From assembly GCF_014529535.1 (NCBI RefSeq), contig NW_023503616.1, positions 124,001-188,000 of the forward strand: 64,000 nucleotides of DNA. The letters are read 5' to 3'. Under the pieces are notes generated by a model that saw only the letters and a program-made list of their open reading frames with translations, made no database searches and had not been told where the DNA came from. The stretch is from Bradysia coprophila. Its lineage: Eukaryota; Arthropoda; Insecta; Diptera; Sciaridae. Position numbers and translations under genes: made by a program. Positions 47,741-59,151 of this stretch are shown here, in pieces. How positions within the stretch are numbered: position 1 is the first letter of the stretch; each line of letters opens with the position of its first letter.

Positions 47741-48483
47741 TTCTTTTTTTTTGCTATAAATTTAATTTATTCATTTACAAATTGTACGTAACACTATAAA
47801 ATAAAATCATCTGTCAACTTTTTCCCAAAAGTGCCCAGAATACATGCTGCATTCCCTCTTTGAATCGAGATTGACAGCCTCTGCAGCAAGAAATATAAAG
47901 ACCTTTTCTCACCAGTTTCTTTCATTATCATTTTGCCCAACTTTGTTACAAAACGTTTCGTGTCTGGACCCATTGGACCAAGCGTTTCAAAAGCCACTGG
48001 CGTAAAATGGTAGTGACTTTTCAATTCAATATAATGGTTGTGTTTTCGTCTCTCTGCTTCTTCTGCGACCGCTCCCGCATTTTTTGACGAATTATGTAAA
48101 TATGACGAAGCAAGAGTATTTCTAATAGTTGAATCCCAAATTATTGCTTTTCCTCTACTCCATGGAATCAGCGACAGTCCATCTGGCGTTTTACCATCGT
48201 CTCGTGATAGACCAGATGGTTCCAGAATGTTCGGAACTCTAGCAGATGAAATTGCGCCTGACATGATTTTGTTGAAGTCAGCATGACGAACGTAATGTCC
48301 TCCAGTCTTCATACATGACAATCCATGGTGACCATTTGTATCTACCATTTCGCCACAAACGCATCAGTGTTTCTCACAAATTTTGCAACCCAAACGTAAA
48401 GCTACCGCAATTCTTGCTGAATTATTGTCCAACAATAAACCTAGTTGCTGTAAGTTTATCATTGTGTAAGCTGATTAATGTAT
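47741..48483 (-). pseudogene. decayed retroelement fragment with restriction-like endonuclease signature
   Basis: An open frame of 184 codons (48348-47794) continues upstream in the same frame to about 48483, broken only by TGA at 48366-48364. Upstream reads RIAVALRLGCKICEKH, then after the stop CVCGEM, HGLSC, VRHADFN, VPNILEPSGLSRDDGKTPDG, GKAIIWDST and AIQRGNAACILG. The order Cys-x-Cys ... Cys, RH, then PDG and WD is what I expect of a restriction-like endonuclease region at the end of R2/R4/NeSL-type or related retroelement proteins. That assignment is inference. Past the stop codon the minus strand shows aataaattaaatttatagc and then a run of A (about 47751-47743), a poly(A)-like 3' end. 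The reverse transcriptase part is missing, so this is a 5'-truncated dead copy. Confidence 0.65.
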
Positions 48484-49831
48484 CTAACTACAACAACTTA
48501 TGATAGTTTTTATTGGCACAATCAACGCACCATTATTCTACTGCGCTATTCCGATGCTTTTTCTTAAATTTATTATTTTAAAAATCACTTTCTATAGATC
48601 CATTCTATCCAGCCCATCTACCTACACCATCACGTATACTCTTCAATTTAAATGTTACCACTAGAATTACTTTTTCATCAGAGCCGCTCAAAATGTCGGA
48701 ATTTATCGTACGGAATGCCTGTCTGGAATTGATCAATTGAAATTTCTAAAATCACTTATTCGCTACAACAGAGCACTGAAGAATGTGTCAAATTTCATTT
48801 ATTCGTTTGATTTTAACGCCAAAAATTTTCTATTCGAACCAAATTTAATTAAATTCGAAATAAAGAATTTAATATGGGCCCACTCGTTTCTTATAGTTCA
48901 ACGTTCAAACAATTAAAGATAACATTTTTAATTATACGTTAACCATTGTAAATGTTGTGAACATTCGATTAAAAATGGTATGCCAATTTTCTTCATAATA
49001 ATCGTAGATTAAGAGAGGATTATCATGAACAAGAAAGATCTTCTCAGTTCAATTTGTCGTGTAGCTCATTTCCGGTCGTTAAGTTTAGATCAATTGGCAA
49101 TTAAGTTTAATGAACTTGTCTTTTAAGTGCATATATCTGCTCAATCTTTGTTAACCTCTTTCATACAATGTAACTTCCGCTCAATTAAATACAAATATCG
49201 ACAAATTAGGTCCTACAAAGTACTAGCTATACGCCTAGCATCTTTTCTATAACCTAGTATATTGCACTGGTACTTATGGAAAAGTACGCACATTTTCTGA
49301 ATTTTCCCATGAATCGACTTTCAACATAAAAACGGGGGAAAAAATGGATGGATATGTTACATTTTGTAATATTATTTTTACGACATACAATTTAAATCGA
49401 CGTATATTCGTCATGTATTGTGTTGGTAATGCTATTCATATGAAAACAATACCAGCAAAATATAATTATTTCTGAGAAATATGCCACGAGCTGCTGTTAA
49501 AGCTATTCCGTGTGTAAATGTTTCCGGGAATTTCCCATTGTTGTCGTGATCATTTTAAAAAATAAAAAGTTTTAGCGGTTTAAATATTTGTTTTGGGACA
49601 AAAAAATAATGCTGTGGTGGCACGGGTGGAAACGGTTTAAAATAACTCGTTTTTTCATATAATTCAACATTTTTTCTCGTAATACTAAAGAGACTCTCTT
49701 AACAACAGAGCTTGTTCGGAAAATGTAAAATGAATATTCTTTCTTAACAAAAAAAAACATTTTTTTAATATGAGTATTTCCGGTTTCAATTTTATACTCA
49801 AGCATTATCGAGCAAATACTCGATAAAATTG
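48484..49831. other. non-coding, nothing recognised
   Basis: AT-rich sequence with no exon, domain or clear element. Confidence 0.5.
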
Positions 49832-50258
49832 AGCATATCGAGTATATCGATATTGCGCATTATCGACTGTCTACTGTAAAATATTACAATTTTGACTTTA
49901 TTCAAATTCAAGGAATCAAGTAATCGAACAAATTTTTTTTTGGTCAACATCTCAGAACGCCGTTAACTTACTTAAGGTAAGGCAAAATCTGCAATCACAC
50001 AAGTCAAAATAAAATGTTTTAACCAATTACGTAAGTCATTTTACTCTCCAAGACCCAGATATAAAGTAATGGCTAATTTCCCGGGGATGCACTGCACCTA
50101 GAAATTGGAGCTATTCAAAAACTAATTTACTTAATCCCGAGATGTTGACCAAAAAACGTCGTTAGATTTACTTGCTTCAAGTCAAAACTGTAATATTTTT
50201 CAGCTGACAGTCGCCAACCTTATACTCGATAATGCCCAATATACTCGATATGTTCAAT
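49832..50258. repeat. about 430-bp inverted-repeat element
   Basis: The left arm (catatcgagtata, gcattatcga, gactgt, aaatattacaattttgact, ttttggtcaacatctc) recurs in reverse complement in the right arm (gatgttgacc, agtcaaaactgtaatattt, tcgataatgc, atactcgatatg). Arms are about 125 bp with an internal region of about 170 bp. Confidence 0.8.
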
Positions 50259-50599
50259 ATACTCGGGGTCCCCTACAAAATCAGGACAACTAAAATCCGG
50301 AATTACAAAACATAAATATATAAAAATAAAATTTTTACCAGGAAAACGTTTAATGTCTGTTTGAATGACGTAACCTGCTTATAATTCGCTTATATTTGAT
50401 ACACTAATACAATGCCAACCGCTTCTTACTGATGAGTTCAGAAGTAAACAGAAAAGGTCGGTCCACTGAGTGGATTACTTCAAAACATTATGGCTAAGAG
50501 CCAAGCACCTGGGTAAACATTCATGCGAATATGCTCATTGTTCTGAGTTTTTTAGGTCTTTTTTCTTTTCCGTCCATGTGTCTGTTCCACAAACTTGGA

Positions 50600-51190
50600 A
50601 GTCGGTAGTTTCGGTAGTTGGTAGTTTTGGTAGTCGGCATTTAAGAAAGTCTGTAGTTAAGTTGGATTAATATTTAAAATTGCAAAGCCACTATGAGCAA
50701 ATCAACACCAGGCAAATAATAATTATTTGTTATCTGATAACCGATAGCTCACAGTTGACATTGCAATTCGAAAATTTGGTAGTTGGTAGCTGACTACCAA
50801 GATTATTATTGACTACCAAACGTAATTTTCGACAGAGATGTTCAAGAACTAAGCACCGACTGACGAAATGATTCTACTTGCTCGACTATTTATAAATAGA
50901 AAATTTGGTAGTTGGTAGTTTTGGAAGTTGGTAGTTTTGGTAGCTGGTAGTTGGATTGATATTCAAAATTGTAAAGCCACTATGAGCAAATCAACACCAG
51001 GCAAATAATAATTATCTGTTATCTGATAACCGATAGCTCACAGTTAACATTGCAATTCAGTTGTTAGCTGAATACCAAGATTATTGTTATACCAAATAGA
51101 ATACCAAATTGGTTGACTACCATGTCAACATAGAATTGGTAGAGATGTTTACTGTTTGAGAGCTGCACACCGACTGATGAACGCAAATAA
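50600..51190 (+). repeat. tandem duplication, period about 289 bp, with GGTAGTT runs
   Basis: aaagccactatgagcaaatc and about 100 following bases occur at 50684 and 50973. Each unit begins with reiterated ttggtagtt and ends with inverted ctaccaa words and gagatgtt..accgactgatga-like sequence. The copies differ at several positions. Confidence 0.8.
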
Positions 51191-51677
51191 AATGTACAAA
51201 AAAAACCTAGAGTGGACTATAACTTTTCCAATAAAGAAACCATATCTTATATACGACGAAAAACCTGCCGTATTGCTTTTTTATTCGGACATCAAAATGA
51301 TATAAATGTACTGCGACATCAACCTGTATTACATCTGGGTAATACAGACCGCATAAATATTCATTGCAATCATATCTTTTTCGTGTATGAAGAGCTATTG
51401 CACGCTGTGAAAATGTTATAGAAATGTTCCAAAATTTCTTGAACTGATTTACTCACTATATGAATGAGAAACATATATGATGATAGAACTAAAAAAAACG
51501 AGAATGGAACTGAATATTTTGATCAAAGAAATACATATGCGATTTCGACGCTAACAGTTATGTTTATTTATGTTTTATTTTTTTATGAAAATTTCTAGAA
51601 AACGAATTGACTTCTAAATCGAAAACATATTTTAATGTCATTTCACTGAGGTATATATCAACAGAAAATAGTTAGTT

Positions 51678-51766
51678 ATGCAACAAGTTGCGAAATGTGA
51701 TTGTATTCGTCACTAGTTGATAACCACATCGTGTGACGAAAACACACTTTTCACAACGTGTTGCAT
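51678..51766. repeat. 89-bp palindromic MITE-like element
   Basis: atgcaacaagttgcgaaatg pairs with the reverse complement of cacttttcacaacgtgttgcat; the inner arms gtattcgtcac and gtgacgaaaac also pair. Confidence 0.75.
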
Positions 51767-52659
51767 TTGAAATGCGAAACATTCCTCTACCTTCAGCATA
51801 CCATCAAATGAGTGGCATAATGAAAAATCTTGTCAGCGACTACTCAGTGAAAAAAAGACCCATCGAACGTCACCCCGACGACGCATGGAAAAGTTCGCTT
51901 TGCGCAGCGCCGTTGCAGAAAAAAATTATTTTCAGACGATAGCAATTCTACATTTTTATAATGCTCTGTCGATCCGGTTCGAATATTTAGGAGGAATATC
52001 TTAACGTGTGCAATTCTTATGAATAACAAAATGTATCCTTGATACAATGTCAAACGCGTGGTTGAAAGTGATGGGGCCCTTTCACATTTTATCAATTTTC
52101 TACGCAACTCTTCAGTTCTGAATGTTTTCAATGTTACCTTTTCTGAACAATTTTCACTAGAAATATTTTCTGTAAAACCTGACTTGGCTTGACAAAACTA
52201 TTTCAATATGTTCCCTTCCGTTTCAACTGGATTGGAATGATTTAGCAATATCCTTTGAAAATTGGGATTCGAATTTTATGAATAATTTTCATGGATGGTG
52301 TACTTTATCTTCATTTATAACTTGATTTGTTACGTGGGCACTCAAATGCAAATAGCCAGAAAATTTAATCCAATTCTTTACACCTACGATTTTAATAACA
52401 ACAAAAATATAGTTGAAATTGTCATTCGAATCATTAATTTTGGTAATTCGTTCTTTTCAACTGTGTTCATTTAACTAGGTCCCACCTTTTGGGCGGTTCA
52501 GGTGCCTTGACCTGTTGTTAAACTTCTGAAACATCACAAATAACTGATATAAAAACCTTCGCTTGTGTACAAATTCTTTGGTAAAGTACTTTTTCTGTTC
52601 TCTATTTTCTTGTAAATTTGCGGCCAGATTTTTAATCAACAATAAATCTTAGACAAGGA

Positions 52660-52945
52660 CTCGTGTGAATTACGGCCCTCGCTCCTCTCTGCTCGCAAAC
52701 TTCCCACTCGTGTAAGTTGTCTATTATTCAGTTTCATAGTCATTGCTAACGCTTATCAAAAGTAAAAGATGCGAATGTGGAACGATTAGAGGTTCACTTT
52801 GGTACGATATAATATAGGACGGTAGACGTTCTTCCCTTACACTTATGTACAAAAAGGACCTTTAATCATGAATAAAATAGCATAACTCGTGCGAATTACG
52901 GCCCTCGCTTCGCTCTGGCTTCAAACTTCACACTCTTGGGAGTTT
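52660..52945. repeat. two related hairpin repeats (attacggccctcgct)
   Basis: ctcgtg(t/c)gaattacggccc, then tcgct, gctc, caaacttc and cactc appear at about 52660-52712 and 52887-52940. Related sequence is found near 37055-37112. Confidence 0.6.
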
Positions 52946-53063
52946 TAAAGTTTTCTGTTTGATTTTTTTTAATGTCATTCCATACATTTGACGAACGATT
53001 CAGAAATTGTTTTTTTTTTAATTTTATAAATATTTTATGGCGTTAAATCTGCTAATTTTGCCC

Positions 53064-53180
53064 GTGATAGCTGACTCACCGTTATAGAAAACTATCATGC
53101 GTGATAGCTGACTTTCACGTGACTATCCCTGACTATAGCCAACTATCACCGTGATAGCTGACTATCATGCGTGATAGATG
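53064..53180 (+). repeat. GTGATAGCTGAC minisatellite
   Basis: gtgatagctgac occurs at 53064, 53101 and 53151, with gtgatagatg at 53171, interspersed with actatcatgc and its relatives in both orientations. Confidence 0.7.
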
Positions 53181-54210
53181 GATATAACTAACCGACAAAA
53201 TCAAATTCCGTCAAAGTAATATTTTTCGATTGATTGAATTTCCAACAGTGGAAAATACTGTTTTTCTGGAATGACTTCCAGATCCTTAATCCCACATGGC
53301 CCATCTTCGAACCTAGGCTCAGGAATTCAATTCTGCGTCGATTAAAACAAATAAAATTAGTTATTGGTTGATAATTGTTTATAACATATCATACAACCTT
53401 TCATACAACATTTTAGTGTATTTTCCGGCATAAGACCCTGAGTTACAGTGAGGGAATAAGTATGTCGCCGAGTAAACAAAGCAACTGTAACGAATGGAAG
53501 AAACCTCCTCCAATTCACTCAAATCATATTTATTATTCGTGTAGAGTTTCAAATAATTCCCACAATTCATGCAATGAAAAAAAGAGAATGCCAGGTCCTA
53601 TGAGGATGTGAAATCAGAGTTTCACTCAATTTATCTTTTACTTCACATTTTAAACTCAATTGGAATACCAATAATTTTATAGGTATACTGTTAGATGGTG
53701 GTGGTGGAAGTCAAATTAAGCTCTATGTTAGAATCAAATGTATTTATGCTTTGACGTGATTTAAGCACGGAAATAATATATCTACTTTCCACTTGTTGCT
53801 TTTTATTGTTTCACGCAACATACTCAACCACAGAGTAAATATTAAGCGAAGGTATTTTTTTTTCTTGTTATTTTGTTGTACTTCGGGTGGGTGTTGAATT
53901 TATTCAGAACTCTGATGTATTTCGGAAATTTTGTTACTTACGTAGACGAACTTTTAAACGTCGAACATAAATGCCTGTTTATTATGGTTCGTATAAGGCG
54001 TTTACAAAATTGGTTGTGTAATATTCTCCACCGTTTATTTTCGGTTTTCGCAGTGGAAGTGGGAAGATGAAATGGTTTCACAATAATTGCTTGTCGACAA
54101 CTCGTTTAACCTTTCGCCGACTGATATTTCTTCTGTTAATGACTGGCGACAACAAAAACAAGCCATGAAATTGAGCTGTAATTGAGCGCTGTTAGATATT
54201 GTTAGACTAA
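53181..54210. other. non-coding, nothing recognised
   Basis: AT-rich; the frames at 53379-53570 and 53873-54070 have no domain. Confidence 0.5.
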
Positions 54211-54407
54211 TGACGTAAAGGTTTTACTTGCAGCACACTGAGAAACAGAAAATTATAGAAATTGAAAACGGTGGGCTTCGCAAGTAAAATACCTTACGTA
54301 ATTGTTTGGTGATTGTTGTTTTGCCACGAGAGATTATAGCCCATGCCTTCGGCTCGTGCTATAAAGCTCCCTATCGGCAAAATAAAAATCTTCAAACAAT
54401 GACGTAA
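54211..54407. repeat. two overlapping palindromes sharing the ttacgta boundary
   Basis: 54211-54301: tgacgtaaaggttttacttg pairs with caagtaaaataccttacgta. 54294-54407: ttacgtaattgtttgg, gttttgcc and tatagc pair with gctata, ggcaaaat and caaacaatgacgtaa. The shared edge suggests insertion of one element into the other. Confidence 0.7.
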
Positions 54408-54443
54408 TGTACTATTTTCGTTTTTTAATTAATTTTTTATGTA

Positions 54444-54564
54444 ATGCTACTAGAACAATACAACGGTATCTCGGTTCGAGATGGAGTAAACGGTTCGAGA
54501 CGAAGCCGAGAACCTTGTTCACTACATCGAGAGCCAAGATACCGTTATCAAGTGCTAGTTGCAT
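54444..54564. repeat. 121-bp palindromic MITE-like element
   Basis: atgctactagaac, aacggtatctcgg, gagatg and ggttcgag pair with gaagcc, catcgagagccaagataccg and tgctagttgcat in reverse complement. Confidence 0.7.
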
Positions 54565-57494
54565 AAATACTTATTTACCAAGCTACTGAAAGTTCGCTTA
54601 CTCTGCTGTAAAATTCTTAAATTAAACTTACAATAAACAGATAAATTTATGCTTTTTGTGGGGTTTGTTTGTTTCATTCGTTCTATTCGTTCCACATAAG
54701 ATCAACTCTCTCACTTTACATTTATTCTATCACACAAGTACGTGTGAGTGAATTGAACGTCTCTCTTTACGTTTTCATCGTTGCGCTGACAACATGTGGA
54801 ACGATGTGGAACAAATAAAACCGTAGAACGTTAACCACGTAAAAAGTTTATTTGAGTTTTGTTTACCTTCGATAATTATGTGCCGTCACTGAACTGTAGA
54901 AGATTACACTAAAAAAAATGGAATGGGATGCATAGCACATTTTATGTCATGCATTCATCCCCACAGTTGTTCGCATTATTCCGTAATACTTGAAAGAAAC
55001 AAATGATGTCGAACCAAAATCTCATGGTTTCAGATCTTCAGTCTATTCGAAGTAGTACAACAATCTTATGGTAAATGAGAAATTTGTAAGAAATCGTACT
55101 CCAATCAATAAAAGGATCTCAACCCTTATGCCAAATAATTATTTACAGACACAATTTATTGCAAGTTACTATAGCATTTCTCTGCATCAACAGCGGAAAA
55201 CAAACCAAGCGTAAATTGATCCAATAAATCTTAGATGACCACCATGACTATATTATAATTTCTTCAACATCAATAAACATATGAAACAATGGAAATTCCT
55301 TGCCATTAAACTGAAAATCTAAAGTGAAGTTCTATTTTTCACAATCAACCGAGAAGTCACTACCATGCCATATTTGTGTTACGGCTAATGGGATCCCTTA
55401 AATCAATTACTCTACACAGATATGTATCATGATTCCATCCACCTTTTTAGCAATCCAAAACTACATCAGGAATCCCAAACAAGAAAAAAAACCGGCTGCT
55501 GAGTGGTTTAATGATGTATATGCCTTCAACATAATAATGCTGCTAAAATGGAGTCGACTGACTAAAAAATAGAGTTTTCAAACAAAAACTGGATATTAAC
55601 GTATAACGTTCTCTATAAATGAATTTAGGAGCATTGAATGCGTACAATGCTACCTATATCTCATTCCCCCTTATATCATCAAGAAACTGTACAAAGCACC
55701 GAATATAAAATACAACATCAGAGCTTATTATCGGAAAATTATTTGTGGAAAGGCTCAAAGTTGACTCTTACATTTCTTAAGTGAAGAAATGGGAAAATAA
55801 ATTCAACAAAATTAAAACTTTTTTTTTAATTTTTTAAAAAGTTAAGAAGTTTGAGAAATATTGGAGATAGTCAAGAAAGTACTCTTCGAAAATAGGCCCT
55901 GCTAATGCTCACATATACCTACGGAAAGTTTAACATCGGAAAATCGAGTATAACTTTCAAAACATGATAATGATATCCAATTTAATGTTGATATTGTGTA
56001 TCCCATTCACGTTCTTTGAACCTTTAACTATTTTATCAATCAATGTCTGTGCCTGCATTTGTACGGGGTGTTTATTTTGAATATCAATATAAGGAATTTT
56101 GTATTTTGAGTCTGAGAATAACCTAAAATGAAAAGAAATTGCTGAAGGTAAGCCGTTTTGATTCGACAGAGAATCAATTTTTCACCGACCTCAAATTAAT
56201 GTAAATTACTCGAATGTTCGAGGCAAATGTAAATATTTATTTGTACAATTTGCTCGGCTCGTGTAGTCTATTACGTAAATAATTTTGATGGTTGGCAAAT
56301 TTTGGTTGACTTTGGGCCATTTTAACAGACGCCAGTTCTATCAGTAGTTTTAGCGAGCTTGTATGACGATCAGGTATTTACACAGATCCGAGGTTACTTT
56401 TCAGATTTTTCGTTTCTCGTTCAGATAATTTTTTCGTCCAGCATAACAAAACCGAATTCTAAATCTCTCTAAATTCTTTGATATTTTTTTTATCTTGATG
56501 CAGATCCACGTTCCACTTAAATAATGTACGTGCGCAATTAAAAAGGTGTGGATGAGAAAGTTAAATTCATTAAAAATGATCTCGGGTGTTTTGAATGTTT
56601 ATTTTAGCGTTTGGGACTCCTGGGCATTACCAGCAACATTATTTGACTTTTATTTATTTAGCTCCGTGAATCTTTTCGGGTATTTACTACAAGCAGGTGA
56701 AACGTTTATATAGTTTTGTTATACTGTAAACATAAACAACAAGTCACCCACACACTCCGGTAACCGGTAAGAGTATTCAACGGTCAAACTAAATGAAAAC
56801 GAGGCTTAATTTAGATGGAAATTTCTTTTGTTTCTTTCAATTTATCGTTACACCAACAGTAGAGTGTGTGCATTTCATATGCGTGAAGAATCTGAATTAC
56901 TTTAGCCATGAAACCGATTCGAGCTTGGATGAAACTATTTGGTTATTATATCGTGGTACGCTTGAAGTTTGTAAACAGCACAGTGCTAGGATGTTGAGAT
57001 ATTTATAACGCGTAAATACTTCATTATCATTATCACTTCAGCATTAGAATGCCAAAATAGGAAATTTATTTGAATGCAAATAACCAGTGGCTCATAAGTC
57101 GAATGAACTGAAGTAGAGTTAGTATCTTGAAGATTTATGAATTGTGATAGCTAGCAATGTAATTTGTATTCAACGAGCAATTCGGTTAGTAATAAAAATT
57201 TAATTATTTCGGTAAAATATTTGTTTTGTTGCTCACGAAAAAGAACTTAAACTGTGAGTGGAATTCATTCCATACAGTTTCCCTATAGTCAAAAAAAACG
57301 TTAAACTTTCTTTAGGCATATATGATGCTTGTACCTCTTGAAATGATTAGATTTTCTTATTCTTGTAAAAGGCCATTCTGGCGGTCCCAAAAAATACGAA
57401 TGTGGTCATAAACGTTTTATAAACGGTCAATCATCTGTTATTGACAACGACGTGAACAATGACAATCTTCAACTAAAGCTTCTCTTTATAGCAA
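54565..57494. other. non-coding, nothing recognised
   Basis: AT-rich sequence; the frame at 56793-57008 has no domain. No gene or clear element. Confidence 0.5.
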
Positions 57495-58085
57495 AATATA
57501 CAGGAAAACTAAGGAAGTATAAGATTTGCTATGAAAAATTATGTGACTCTTTAAACAAAAGAAGTACCAGATTCAATCTTTATGCCTTACGCTTGAAGTT
57601 TCTTAAAGGTTATGGTTGAATTACTAATTATAACCCGAAATTTCATTTTAAACGCTGGGCCAAATTGAAAACAAAAGAAGCAGCAGGTTAAAGGTTAATA
57701 ATGCCGATTCGTTTGCCCTTTATAATAGATTAACAATGGTTGCGGCTGGCGTCAGTCATTTTTGTATCGATATTTTATCACCAGAGCATCAGCTACTTTT
57801 TTGTAAACATGCTCAGACTATAGTGCAAGCTAACTTCATTATAAAATTGATTGTGCTCACTGTAAATATTTAAGTATACGAAAATTGTCTTCCGAAACCT
57901 TTAGCATTTTTACAGCTTGCCAAGAATAAATCAAAATTTCGGTTTATAATAAGTAAATCAACTATTAACCTTTAAAAAACTTCAAGCGTAAAACACAAAG
58001 ATTGAATCTGGTACTTCTTTTGTTTAAAGAATCGCATAGTTTTTCATAGCAAATCTTATACTTCTTCTAGTTTTACTATTAGTTT
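57495..58085. repeat. about 590-bp element with long terminal inverted repeats
   Basis: The left arm (57505-57640: gtataagatttgctatgaaa, tttaaacaaaagaagtacca, gattcaatctttat, cgcttgaagtttctta) recurs in reverse complement at 57930-58075 with minor changes. The interior is not coding. Similar tttaaagagtcgca occurs near 63575. Confidence 0.8.
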
Positions 58086-58126
58086 TGTTATGTAAGAGAA
58101 CTCTGGGTAGAGATTTATTATTCAAT

Positions 58127-58539
58127 CAGTCAAAACCCCTTAAAGGGTAAATGTGACGCAAGTCCTTGTGTCTACTTACAAAAAAAACTGATATCGCTGA
58201 GTGTGACGCATTGTTCGCTGTACGCAAAAGTTTTATCAACGAAAAATTGACACAAAAAATTTGTGAAAGAAAATTTTACAAAAATAAATTAACAAGTGGC
58301 AGATGTTGAGGAAACTATTGTTAGGAAAATGGTTGAAAAATGTACTGATGGAATTTAAACGGAAGAAAACCGAATCATCTGCCACTTGTGACGCTTTATT
58401 TTTGTAAAATTTTCCTTCACAAATTTTTGATAAAACCTTTGCGTACAGCGAACAATGCGTCACCCTCAGCGATATCACTTTTTTTGTAAGTAGACACAAG
58501 GACTTACGTCACATTTACCCTTTAAGGGTTTTTTGACTG
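58127..58539. repeat. 413-bp element with about 180-bp inverted repeats
   Basis: It starts cagtcaaaacccct and ends agggttttttgactg. Arms share aagggtaaatgtgacg, tccttgtgtctacttac, cattgttcgctgtacg and aattttacaaaaataaa. The unpaired centre is only about 60 bp, so the whole unit is a hairpin. Confidence 0.85.
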
Positions 58540-58607
58540 ATATCAGTTCTTTTAGAAGTTTAGGGGTAAGGGTCACTTGTTTTGTAAGCATCTCATGTCA
58601 ACAACAG

Positions 58608-59062
58608 CTCACATCCAACAAAAAATCCAATGGAAGTTGGGAATGCCAGAGGAATCATCTTTCATCCCAAAATTTAGGAACCAACCTCGGAACACCTCAC
58701 TTATATCGAAAATAACTCAAATCCATCGAAAAATCCGGTGGAGGTTAGGAAGTGCCAGAGGAATCATCTGTCATCCCAAAATTTAGGAACCAACCTTTAA
58801 ACACCTTACTTATATCTAAAATAACCAAAATCCATCGAGAAATCCGATGGAAGTTGGGAAGTGCCAGAGAAATCATCTGTCATCCCAAAATTTAGGAACC
58901 AACCTTGGAACACCTCACTTACATCGAAAATAACCCAAATCCATCGAAAAATCCGAAGGAAGTTAGGAATTGCCAGAGGAATCATCTCTCATCCCAAAAT
59001 TTAAAACCAACTTTGGAACACATCACTCATGACGAAAATAACCCAAATCCATCAAAACACTT
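58608..59062 (+). repeat. 109-bp tandem repeat, about four copies
   Basis: The word ggaatcatct (one copy gaaatcatct) recurs at 58651, 58760, 58869 and 58978, exactly 109 bp apart, followed each time by catcccaaaattta, accaac, aacac and aaatccatc. A partial fifth unit ends near 59062. Copies differ by several substitutions. It lies 68 bp from the 58127 element. Confidence 0.9.
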
Positions 59063-59120
59063 TTTCCAACATTTACCAATCATAATTCATAATTACTAGC
59101 TGAAAAAAAAATATTTCTTC

Positions 59121-59151
59121 TGACACACACACTCACACACACACACACGCA
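59121..59151 (+). repeat. CA microsatellite
   Basis: Run of about 14 (ca) units with a few interruptions. Confidence 0.9.

Noticed and set aside
58608..59062. 109-bp regularly spaced repeats as a CRISPR-like array
   Set aside because: The whole unit, not just a short repeat, is conserved between copies. There are no distinct spacers and the context is an animal genome; it is a tandem satellite-like array.
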